Shown here: in pieces, positions 1-5,617 of the stretch
Numbering within the stretch: position 1 is the stretch's first letter
Layout of the letters: each line of letters starts with the position of its first letter
Assembly (NCBI GenBank): GCA_035252155.1
Contig: DATFDL010000320.1
Location: 1 to 7,971 of the forward strand
DNA: 7,971 bases
Source of the DNA: JAICLL01 sp035252155
GTDB taxonomy: Bacteria > Planctomycetota > Planctomycetia > Pirellulales > JAICIG01
Reading direction: 5' to 3'
Made by a program: the position numbers and the translations under genes
The notes under the pieces: generated by a model
The model's input: only the letters and a program-made list of their open reading frames with translations
The model's database searches: none
What the model was told of the DNA's origin: nothing

Positions 1-66
1 TTCTTGCATCTTCAATTCGCGATTGTCACATTACGAACTGCAGCGGTTCTCGGATAGGCTCTTAAG

Positions 67-87
67 GGACGGCCTGGAAGGCCATCC
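67..87 (-). terminator. Candidate stem-loop terminator after the hub-domain gene
   Basis: Read on the minus strand, positions 87-79 pair with 75-67 to give a 9-bp stem with one G-U wobble and a 3-nt loop. The stem starts about 18 nt past the stop codon of the hub-domain gene. No T-tract follows, so it is not a textbook intrinsic terminator. It could equally be one of the hairpin repeats that are common in this window. Confidence 0.35.
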
Positions 88-104
88 TCCATGCGTCACT
101 TTAT

Positions 105-497
105 TCATTCCCCGCTCGGCAGTGAGCGGTGAAAGTGAACATGCCGCCAGCGGCCGGCTTGCCGCTGCCAGACGCGCGTTTCTTCGGTGGCTGCTGTTTC
201 GGGCGTGCCCGACGGGCCGATCTTTTGCACCAGCCGCACGTAACTGATCACGGCGGCGTCGGCGCCGAGCCAGCGCACGTGAGGCGAGGCCATCGTCACT
301 TGCCGCGGCCCGGCGGCCGCCCCAAGGTCAAAATAGTAGCGGTGGAACGGCATGCCGACGATCAACTGCCCGCGGCCCTCCGGCTCGAAGGCCGACAGCG
401 AAGGATCGCAATGCTCTTCGTACGTCGCCCAATCAGCGGCCTGAATGCTCTCGAGCAGCCGTTGGTTCAGGGCGAGTAGCTCTTGTTCGGCCGTCAT
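105..497 (-). CDS. CaMKII-association (hub) domain protein, SnoaL/NTF2-like fold
   Basis: This 130-aa protein is essentially a single domain matching the association (hub) domain of calcium/calmodulin-dependent kinase II (CaMKII_AD family, NTF2-like cone fold). Recognisable blocks in order are CDPSLSAFEPE (30-40), FHRYYF (51-56), SPHVRWLG (71-78), SYVRLVQ (85-91), EETRVW (105-110) and VHFHRS (120-125). Each has a close counterpart in the animal kinase hub, including the His and Arg residues that line its central pocket. No kinase domain, signal peptide or membrane segment is present, so it is a cytosolic stand-alone domain. Such bacterial proteins are expected to oligomerise, but their substrate or ligand is unknown. 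It is the last gene of the minus-strand cluster, 97 nt after thyX. Its start lies 2 nt from a palindromic repeat, so the leader is made largely of repeat DNA. The family call is strong; the cellular role is unknown. Confidence 0.88.
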   Translation of the reverse strand: MTAEQELLALNQRLLESIQAADWATYEEHCDPSLSAFEPEGRGQLIVGMPFHRYYFDLGAAAGPRQVTMASPHVRWLGADAAVISYVRLVQKIGPSGTPETAATEETRVWQRQAGRWRHVHFHRSLPSGE

Positions 498-498
498 T

Positions 499-600
499 TC
501 GTAGAACGGAATTTATTCCGTTCTCCTGCTTGTTGATTTGCTATACGACAAACGGAATGAATTCCGCTCTACGATCAACGGAATAAATTCCGTTCTACGA
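499..600. repeat. Three copies of a 24-bp palindromic GTAG repeat, one inverted
   Basis: The unit at 499-522 is the exact reverse complement of 577-600 (24/24). A third copy at 551-574 matches the 577-600 copy at 22 of 24 positions and lies in the same orientation. Each unit is itself palindromic: GTAG is followed by arms of the type AACGGAAT and ATTCCGTT around a 2-nt centre. The first copy can be extended to 10-bp arms (503-524). The cluster fills the space between thyX and the hub-domain gene, and the copy at 577-600 contains the last codon and stop of thyX. No T-tract is present. Confidence 0.9.
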
Positions 601-1497
601 GGGAAGAACTCCCAGTCTCACCAGTTTTTCGCGGCACTCATCGCGCTCGCGGGAGCGCTTCAACTCGGTCCATCCCGGCGGCTGCACCGCCAGAAAATCG
701 TCGTTTGTGGCCCGCGCGCGCCCCTCGGCAGCCAGCCGCCGCATCAGCCGTTCGATCAGCTCGCAATCGAGCCGCGTGAGAAACATGCCCTGCTGCCGAT
801 AGTCGACAAACGCCTCCCACACCAACGGAAACAACGGCCGCACGATCTGCTCGCCCAGCGCCGCCGCGTATTGGCGAATCTCCCATTGGGCGTGGCTGTC
901 CATTCGCAACGCCAAAAAATGGAGCAGGTTGTGCAAGTCGATCTTCCAATACGCCTCGGTATAGGTCGAAAGCGGCAGGTCTTTGCGGGCTTGCTCGCGG
1001 GCCACGCCCAGCTCGATCCGCCGTTCATACACTTGCCGGGCCTTCTCCAGCAGCTCGGCTTCGGCGGCCGACAGGTCTTCGCCCAGGTCGGCCGGCAGTG
1101 CCTCGCCGCTGCCTTGCCGGTTGGCGGCGGCCTGGCTGCGCCACTGGTGGGCCGGCGTGTGTTGGGCCGCGTCGATGGCCAACGAATACCGCGTGCTGTA
1201 TTCGTTGACGTTCGCCGTGCGGTGGCGGATCCATTGCCGCCAGGTGTCCATCGGCACGCGAACCAGGAATTTCAGCTCGACCATCTCGAATGGCGTCGTG
1301 TGCCGGTGCCGCAGCAGATAGCGGATCAAGCCCCGGTCGTCGGACACCTGCCGGGTGCCTTCGCCATAACTCACACGGGCCGCCTGCACCACCGCCTGGT
1401 CGTCGCCCATCACATCGACCAGGCACACAAAACCGTCGTCCAACACGGGGAACTTTTTCCAGCGGAGTTGTTCGACTTGAGCGGCGTTGGTCGGCAT
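595..1497 (-). CDS. thyX: FAD-dependent thymidylate synthase ThyX
   Basis: ThyX methylates dUMP to dTMP using methylenetetrahydrofolate, with FAD as the hydride carrier and NADPH as reductant. Evidence from the 300-aa protein: RHRHTTPFE (63-71) is the conserved N-terminal block. RHRTANVNEYSTRYS (91-105) is the family signature RHR-x7-S, with Ser101 in the expected place. DLHNLLHFLALRMDSHAQ (187-204) followed by EIR is the conserved C-terminal nucleotide/FAD-binding segment. I chose the ATG at 1497 because an upstream ATG at 1584 would overlap the preceding gene by 62 nt and add an uncharacteristic Ser/Thr-rich leader. With this start the gap to the preceding gene is 25 nt, which suggests co-transcription. 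The protein is longer than the compact ThyX enzymes of about 220-250 aa, with extra sequence around residues 110-150 and a charged tail. The last Ser codon and TAG stop lie inside a palindromic repeat. No ThyA-like gene is visible here. Confidence 0.96.
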   Translation of the reverse strand: MPTNAAQVEQLRWKKFPVLDDGFVCLVDVMGDDQAVVQAARVSYGEGTRQVSDDRGLIRYLLRHRHTTPFEMVELKFLVRVPMDTWRQWIRHRTANVNEYSTRYSLAIDAAQHTPAHQWRSQAAANRQGSGEALPADLGEDLSAAEAELLEKARQVYERRIELGVAREQARKDLPLSTYTEAYWKIDLHNLLHFLALRMDSHAQWEIRQYAAALGEQIVRPLFPLVWEAFVDYRQQGMFLTRLDCELIERLMRRLAAEGRARATNDDFLAVQPPGWTELKRSRERDECREKLVRLGVLPS

Positions 1498-1522
1498 GCG
1501 GGCTTGAGAAGAAGGGTCAGCG

Positions 1523-1915
1523 TTAAGATTTGGCCAGGTGTCCAAGCTCCGACTTGATGGAGTCGATGATCTGGTCGACGTCACCGGTGAGGGCGTCGCA
1601 GACGCACGTCAACTCGCGGTCCGCGCTTAAGCCGTCTCGGTCACGGATCAGAAAGTGAAGCAGGGTGTTCGCGTTCTCGGGAACCGCGCCGAGCCTTTCC
1701 CATGACTCGGCCGCGGCGGAATCGCGAAAGACGAAGAACTCGTTACTCGATGCGGCGTGTTCCCACGCCTCACCGCCATCGAGCGGATGCGTCTGCTCGT
1801 CATCGACATTTTGAAAGATTGCCTGTGGCCAGTAGCGGCGACAGACGTCGACGACAATCTCCCCCACGGGGGCGCACTCTGGCGCTGACAACACCACGTC
1901 AGTTCGGCCGATCAT
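1523..1915 (-). CDS. Hypothetical protein, 130 aa
   Basis: I do not recognise this family. The protein is acidic, soluble-looking and has no signal peptide or membrane segment. The sequence alternates short hydrophobic strands and helices (for example VGEIVVDVCRRYWP near 17-30, NEFFVFRDSAAAESWERLG near 58-76, and a C-terminal amphipathic helix DQIIDSIKSELGHLAKS). This is consistent with a small alpha/beta domain. Three features support it as a real gene: the ATG overlaps the stop of an upstream frame as ATGA, the stop lies only 25 nt before thyX, and the reading frame looks like ordinary protein. Its position between an apparent remnant gene and thyX does not indicate a function. It may be an accessory gene co-transcribed with thyX. 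Confidence 0.72.
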   Translation of the reverse strand: MIGRTDVVLSAPECAPVGEIVVDVCRRYWPQAIFQNVDDEQTHPLDGGEAWEHAASSNEFFVFRDSAAAESWERLGAVPENANTLLHFLIRDRDGLSADRELTCVCDALTGDVDQIIDSIKSELGHLAKS

Positions 1916-2031
1916 GAGACGCTCTCTCCCGCATAAAGTTGTCGTTCTTCAGCCACGTCGTAATCATCCGGTGAGTAAAAAATGTAATCCCCTCTGCCTC
2001 CTCGTAAAGGCGTCAGGTCTCCCACATCCAA
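1912..2031 (-). pseudogene. Short ATGA-coupled frame, probable 3' remnant of a gene or TTG-start small CDS
   Basis: A minus-strand frame runs open from just below a TGA at 2055-2053 to a TGA at 1914-1912. That stop overlaps the ATG of the next gene (1915-1913) as ATGA, the classic geometry of translationally coupled genes. The peptide reads like real protein, with a glycine-rich turn (TPLRGGRGDY) then an acidic Tyr-rich end (IFYSPDDYDVAEERQLY). There is no ATG. A TTG at 2031 would give 39 aa and a GTG at 2025 would give 37 aa, and neither has a Shine-Dalgarno sequence. Double stops (TAA TGA) lie immediately upstream in frame. The best readings are a gene whose 5' part was lost or frameshifted, or a genuine small protein with a non-ATG start. 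I do not recognise the family. Confidence 0.45.
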
Positions 2032-2308
2032 GAATGAAATTGGTGAAATGGTTCATTACGCCGAACTAGCACCGAGTTGCAGTACCCGCAATTATTGTGA
2101 CACCCTACGCGCGATAATTCCAGGGGAGGATCGATTCGACATCCACGCAGCTTCGCGGAGGAGCTCGTCTTAGCCCATTGAACGTCCGAGCCACGCCTCC
2201 GAAAATCCAAAGGCCGCCTTAGCGCTCTTGCTGCTGCTTAGGACAGCCTCGCGGTGGGTGCCACGCGCCTTGAGTTTTCGGGCGGTGGCCGCCCGCTTTC
2301 TCCCGGCG
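2032..2308. other. Gene-poor spacer between the divergent thyX cluster and nadA
   Basis: No convincing coding sequence fills this stretch. It separates the minus-strand thyX cluster from plus-strand nadA, so promoters for both directions should lie here. The 9-mer CACCCTACG at 2101-2109 is identical to the right terminus of the large fold-back element at 5567-5575 and may be a relic of a similar repeat. A 7-bp GC stem with a 3-nt loop sits at 2279-2295 (CGGGCGG/CCGCCCG). The region looks degraded and has lower GC than its neighbours around 2030-2110. Confidence 0.5.
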
Positions 2309-2335
2309 TATACTGAAGCAGCGGGCGATCGCCCG
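2279..2335 (+). promoter_or_regulatory. Candidate nadA promoter with two flanking GC palindromes
   Basis: TATACT at 2309-2314 matches the sigma-70 -10 consensus at five of six positions and would place transcription start near 2321, about 46 nt before the nadA ATG. No good -35 box is visible 17 nt upstream (TGGCCG, three of six). Two inverted repeats built from the same half-sites CGGGCG and CGCCCG bracket the box. One is at 2279-2295 (5-nt spacing) and one is the perfect 14-bp palindrome CGGGCGATCGCCCG at 2322-2335, just past the predicted start. That placement fits repressor operators, but the regulator is unknown. Confidence 0.4.
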
Positions 2336-2366
2336 AACTGAAAACTGTCACCCATTTCAAGAACGG

Positions 2367-3551
2367 ATGTCCGCTCAAAACCTAGTCGATTCGCCCGTAC
2401 GAGCCGAATCAGCCCCGCTCGCTGCATCGGCCACGCGTGCCCGCGATCTCGCGCCTTATAAATCGCTCGACAACGCCACGCTGCAAGCCCGCATCAATGC
2501 CGTCCGCCAAGAAATGGGGCCGCGGCTGCTAGTGCTCGGCCACCACTATCAGCAAGATGAGGTGATCGCCCTGGCCGATTTGCGGGGCGACAGCTACCAA
2601 CTCAGCCGCATGGCGGCCGATAGCATCGAGTGCCGGGCGATCGCGTTTTGCGGCGTTCATTTCATGGCCGAGACGGCCGACGTTCTGGTCAATCGGCCGG
2701 AGCGGCTCGCTCAGCGCGGGGGCGAGCGCGTGACGGTGGTGCTGCCCGACCTGGCCGCCGGCTGCTCGATGGCCGACATGGCGATGATCGAGCAGGTCGA
2801 AGCCTGCTGGGACGAACTGGGCGAGGTGCTCGACACCGCAGACATCACCCCGGTGACCTACATCAATTCGGCCGCCAGTCTGAAGGCGTTTTGCGGGCGG
2901 CACGGCGGCATTGTCTGCACATCGAGCAACGCGGCGGCCGTGCTCGAGTGGGCGTTTCGGCGGACCCGCCGAGTGCTCTTCTTCCCCGACCAGCACCTGG
3001 GACGCAACACCGCTGTGGCGATGGGCATCCCGCTCGATCAAATGCCCGTCTGGAATCCTCACGCCGAAGAGCTCGGCGGCAACACCGCCGCCACGCTGCA
3101 AGCGAGCAAAGTGCTGCTGTGGCAAGGGCACTGCAGTGTGCATGCGATGTTTCGCCCGGAGCACGTCGATCAGCTTCGGGCCAAGCATCCGGCCATTCGC
3201 GTGTTGGTCCATCCCGAGTGCAGCCGCGAGGTGGTGGCCAAGGCCGACGTCTACGGCTCGACCGGCAAGATCATCCGCGAAGTCGAAGCGGCCCCGCCCG
3301 GCACGAAATGGGCCATCGGCACCGAGTTGCACCTGGTGCAGCGGCTCAAGCAGGAGCATCCTGAGCAAGAGATCCACTTTCTTTCGCCGATCGTCTGCAT
3401 GTGCGCAACGATGTACCGAATCGATCTGGCTCATCTCTGCTGGAGTCTGGAGAACCTGGCGGCGGGCACGCCGGTCAACGTCATCCGCGTCGACGACGAA
3501 ACCGCCCGCTGGTCGCTGGTGGCGCTGGAGCGGATGTTGCAAGTGAAATAA
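2367..3551 (+). CDS. nadA: Quinolinate synthase NadA
   Basis: NadA is the [4Fe-4S] enzyme that condenses iminoaspartate with dihydroxyacetone phosphate to quinolinate in de novo NAD synthesis. Family blocks are clear: GHHYQQDEV (58-66), FCGVHFMAETA (94-104), LPDLAAGCSMAD (126-137), YINSAASLKAF (165-175), CTSSNAA (184-190), LFFPDQHLGRNTA (204-216), WQGHCSVH (252-259), HPECS (282-286), STGKI (298-302) and the C-terminal CMCATMYRID (344-353). By family alignment the three cluster ligands should be Cys95, Cys256 and Cys346 (or Cys344). The spacing between the first two is long, so this belongs to the larger NadA form of around 370-390 aa. The first 30 residues are low-complexity and non-conserved, so a later start is possible, though no better-supported ATG is seen. 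NadB and NadC are not adjacent, so nadA appears to be transcribed on its own, possibly with the downstream gene 156 nt away. Confidence 0.97.
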   Translation: MSAQNLVDSPVRAESAPLAASATRARDLAPYKSLDNATLQARINAVRQEMGPRLLVLGHHYQQDEVIALADLRGDSYQLSRMAADSIECRAIAFCGVHFMAETADVLVNRPERLAQRGGERVTVVLPDLAAGCSMADMAMIEQVEACWDELGEVLDTADITPVTYINSAASLKAFCGRHGGIVCTSSNAAAVLEWAFRRTRRVLFFPDQHLGRNTAVAMGIPLDQMPVWNPHAEELGGNTAATLQASKVLLWQGHCSVHAMFRPEHVDQLRAKHPAIRVLVHPECSREVVAKADVYGSTGKIIREVEAAPPGTKWAIGTELHLVQRLKQEHPEQEIHFLSPIVCMCATMYRIDLAHLCWSLENLAAGTPVNVIRVDDETARWSLVALERMLQVK

Positions 3552-3707
3552 TTGGCCTTGCGGCCGCGCCTAGTGCCTTGCTACCATCCGCCGCCTTTCT
3601 CGACACCGGGCGTGCATCTGCGCGCCCGTCGAGCGGCGGCATCCGTCGCCGAACAAGGACGCGCAACAGGGAAGTTGCCACGCGAGCGAACGGAGTCCGA
3701 TCGGCCC

Positions 3708-4508
3708 ATGCAATCGTCGACCATGGTGGCATTACGCACGATGGTCATGGTCACCTGCCTGGTGGCCGTGCCGTTGGCAGCGGTGGTCGGCACGGCCTTG
3801 CCTAAAGTACTCAAATCGGCATTGCACGGTGAAACCGCCTCGTTTGCCTCCAGGGCCGACTCGCCCGGTGTGGTTATCGAGGACGAGCCGCAATCGCCCG
3901 CGGTGCGTGCTCCGCTCTTAGCCGGCGAAGTCGCTGAGGCGTCGTCTGAGGCCGCGCCGGGCGACGAGCCGCCGGCGGACGATCCCGTGCCGGTCGCTCG
4001 AATCACGGGGGTCCGGCCAGCGGCAGCCCGCCCGGTCGCCACGATCACCGACGTTCGGCCGACCACCACGACGGGCCTTGCACAGACGGCACCCCTCTGG
4101 AGCGCTCCGCCGCGCACCGCCAGACCTTCGGCCGGCGGCCAAGCCACGGTCCAGTCGCGCGCGCCACGACCCTTGTTGAAGACCGATTACACGCCGCCAC
4201 CAATTCAGTCCACTGCGATTCGAGTGGACGATGGGCCAGAAGCTCCGCTGGCAAGTCTCGAACGCCCGGCCGGTCCGAACGACTCGTTCGCGCGCAGCGA
4301 GCGGCGGCTGCGCGAGCTGGGCGCTACGCACTATCGTCTGGAGACGTGGGGAGCGCGTGGCGAGTTTTATCGTTGCACCTGCAATATTCCGGTGCGGCCG
4401 CGCAGCCCGGCCGCGCGGCATTTCGAAAGCATCGAGCCGGCGCCTTCCGAGGCCATCGAGGCCGTCATCCGACAGGTCGAGCACTGGCGGACGGAACGGC
4501 GACGCTAA
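3708..4508 (+). CDS. Membrane-anchored or exported protein of unknown function
   Basis: The 266-aa protein starts with one hydrophobic segment (about residues 12-30), which is an uncleaved anchor or signal sequence. A long Pro/Ala/Thr-rich linker (about 45-185) follows and is probably disordered. It contains an internal near-repeat: VARITGVRP at 96-104 and VATITDVRP at 110-118. The C-terminal 75 residues look folded and contain RLRELGATHYRLETWG (200-215) and EFYRCTCNIP (219-228), followed by an amphipathic helix. The CTC pair (Cys223 and Cys225) could form a disulfide or bind metal if the domain is outside the cytoplasm. I know no function. The domain style resembles proteins seen in planctomycetes, but this is a recollection. 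I chose the ATG at 3708 because a GGAG lies about 12 nt upstream and it places the hydrophobic segment at the N-terminus. An in-frame TTG at 3552 would prepend a basic, non-signal-like leader. ATG 3723 is an alternative. Confidence 0.72.
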   Translation: MQSSTMVALRTMVMVTCLVAVPLAAVVGTALPKVLKSALHGETASFASRADSPGVVIEDEPQSPAVRAPLLAGEVAEASSEAAPGDEPPADDPVPVARITGVRPAAARPVATITDVRPTTTTGLAQTAPLWSAPPRTARPSAGGQATVQSRAPRPLLKTDYTPPPIQSTAIRVDDGPEAPLASLERPAGPNDSFARSERRLRELGATHYRLETWGARGEFYRCTCNIPVRPRSPAARHFESIEPAPSEAIEAVIRQVEHWRTERRR

Positions 4509-4748
4509 CCGCGCTCAGCGAAGTTGAGTATTGATACTCGCGATCTTTTCGATCGCCTTTCGCAACGAGGCGGTCGTGCTGCTGAATGCCTGAAGCTGGG
4601 TCTGCATGCGAGCGGTTCCTCAAGACGATTGCCAACACTTCATTTCATTCTATTTCCCAGAGAAACATGGCGGGCCCCCAGGCGTCGTTCGAGAGGTTAT
4701 GATGGATATCAAGGCCCGATTGCTTCTGATTCATCGATTGCTGTTGCC
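4509..4748 (+). promoter_or_regulatory. Leader of the Rrf2-family gene with two small palindromes
   Basis: This 240-bp spacer holds GAGTATTGATACTC (4526-4539), with 6-bp arms and a 2-nt centre. It is followed at once by a GCGATC/GATCGC inverted repeat with a 5-nt spacer (4540-4556). Both lie within 50 nt of the preceding stop, so they may act as a weak terminator or as a regulator site. Closer to the regulator gene, TATGAT at 4698-4703 resembles a -10 box (five of six) without a matching -35. TTGCCA at 4629-4634 resembles a -35 but has only a weak -10 partner. No element is decisive. Confidence 0.3.
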
Positions 4749-5180
4749 ATGATTTCTCAAACCGCCGAATACGCCTTGCGGGCAATCGTCTATCTGGCCG
4801 ATCGCTCGGAGGCGCCCCAGACCACGCAGCAGATCGCGGAAGTTACCTGCGTGCCCGCTGGCTATCTGGCCAAGGTCATGCAGGGGCTGAGCCGAGCGGG
4901 GTTGGTCAAGGCCCAGCGGGGATTGCACGGCGGCTTTACGTTGGCTCGTCCGCCCGACGAGCTCACGGTGCTCGACGTGGTGCGGGCGGTCGACCCCTTG
5001 CGGCGCATCGAACGCTGCCCCTTGGGCCTGAAGGGGCATTTGACGCTTTGCCCGCTGCACCGCCGATTAGACGGCGCCGTCGCGATGGTCGAAAAGGCGC
5101 TGGGCGAATCGACGATCGCTGAGTTGCTCATCGAGCCGAAACGCGGCAAAAGCCCCAAGCCGCTCTGCTCGATGGAGTGA
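4749..5180 (+). CDS. Rrf2-family transcriptional regulator
   Basis: The 143-aa protein has the Rrf2 layout. MISQTAEYALRAIVYLA (1-17) is the N-terminal helix. A winged helix-turn-helix follows, with TTQQIAEVTCVPAGYLAKVMQGLSRAGLVKAQRG at about 25-58 and the wing GLHGGFTLARP at 58-68. Then come LTVLDVVRAVD (72-82) and a C-terminal dimerisation/sensor segment. Many Rrf2 proteins (IscR, NsrR, RirA) bind an Fe-S cluster through three Cys in that segment. Here only Cys90 and Cys101 plus His104 remain, and the usual middle Cys is absent. Cys101 and His104 keep the spacing of IscR Cys104 and His107, and Glu7 sits where acidic ligands occur in NsrR and RsrR. A two-Cys-plus-His or Glu [2Fe-2S] site is therefore possible, as is a cluster-free regulator. 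I chose the ATG at 4749 because the conserved domain begins exactly there. Targets are unknown; transhydrogenase genes lie downstream. Confidence 0.93.
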   Translation: MISQTAEYALRAIVYLADRSEAPQTTQQIAEVTCVPAGYLAKVMQGLSRAGLVKAQRGLHGGFTLARPPDELTVLDVVRAVDPLRRIERCPLGLKGHLTLCPLHRRLDGAVAMVEKALGESTIAELLIEPKRGKSPKPLCSME

Positions 5181-5205
5181 GGGCACGTCTTGCGAACCGG
5201 CAAAA

Positions 5206-5576
5206 CCGTAGGGTGGGACTGGACTGCGCAAAAGCAGCGGTTTTCCGGGCAAATTGTGAGCGGTATTTACGTCAGGTTTTTGTTCCGCTCCGCCACCGCC
5301 GGGCTCGTCCCGGCGGAGCGATGATTGAACGCTAGATACCCTCCCGCGCAATCCGTTTTCCACCCGTTTCGGCGTGGCGTCCGCCGCCGAAGGCGGCGGA
5401 CGCCACGCCGAAACGGGATGGTGGCTTTGAAGCGCGTGCGTCTAGCGTCCAATCATCGCTCGACGGAGGCAAGCTCCGTCGTGGCGGAACAAAAGGTGGA
5501 TAGGGATCTTCAAAGCGATAAGGCCTCGTTTGCGCAGTCCAAGGTGGGACTCGCTCTCGCTCGGCTCACCCTACGG
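5206..5576. mobile_element. MITE-like 371-bp fold-back element
   Basis: The two ends are inverted copies beginning CCGTAGGGTG (5206-5215 and 5567-5576), and similarity continues with gaps to the centre at about 5390. Shared blocks include a GGACTGCGCAAA-like segment near 5221, TTTTGTTCCG near 5277, AGCGATGATTG near 5317 and ACGCTAG near 5329. The centre is a perfect 26-bp inverted repeat (5363-5388 with 5392-5417) around the 3-nt loop GAA. Each arm also carries its own 8-bp hairpin (5296-5316 and 5461-5481). The element contains no transposase and no credible gene. The reading frames across it are palindrome-derived Arg-rich strings. It occupies most of the gap between the Rrf2 gene and pntAB. 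It could be a non-autonomous mobile element, a transcribed structured RNA, or both. Confidence 0.72.
5363..5417. repeat. Perfect 26-bp central palindrome
   Basis: Arms 5363-5388 and 5392-5417 are exact reverse complements with the 3-nt loop GAA. The arms are GC-rich and could extrude as a cruciform or form a very stable RNA hairpin. This is the axis of the larger fold-back element. Confidence 0.92.
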
Positions 5577-5617
5577 CCTTGCGAACCGGCCCGTGTGCGG
5601 ATAGCATTCGCAAGTCC

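Larger units (their letters stand above)
5189..5590. repeat. 13-bp direct repeat flanking the fold-back element
   Basis: CTTGCGAACCGGC occurs at 5189-5201 and again in the same orientation at 5578-5590, just outside the two ends of the inverted-repeat element (gaps of 4 nt and 1 nt). It may be a target-site duplication from insertion or part of a composite repeat. The feature spans both copies. Confidence 0.6.

Noticed and set aside
499..600. CRISPR array
   Set aside because: There are only three units, one is inverted, the units are palindromic and spacing is irregular, and no cas genes are present.
538..1557. Long plus-strand frame opposite thyX
   Set aside because: It is an antisense shadow of a clearly conserved gene, with His/Gln/Arg-rich composition and no domain.
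595..1584. Longer ThyX start at 1584
   Set aside because: It would overlap the preceding gene by 62 nt and add a Ser/Thr-rich leader not typical of ThyX. The ATG at 1497 leaves a 25-nt gap.
2013..2210. Minus-strand 65-aa frame containing a CxxxCxxC motif (CHNNCGYC) like radical SAM enzymes
   Set aside because: No surrounding radical SAM features, no plausible length, and the frame ends inside the better-supported coupled frame. The motif is probably chance.
2529..3542. Long minus-strand frame opposite nadA
   Set aside because: It is an antisense shadow in high-GC DNA. NadA on the plus strand carries every family motif.
3552..3707. TTG-start extension of the anchored protein to just after nadA
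   Set aside because: It would bury the hydrophobic N-terminal segment behind a basic 52-residue leader. The ATG at 3708 is better placed.
4524..4748. N-terminal extension of the Rrf2 protein
   Set aside because: Rrf2 homology begins exactly at the ATG at 4749, and the upstream residues show no family character.
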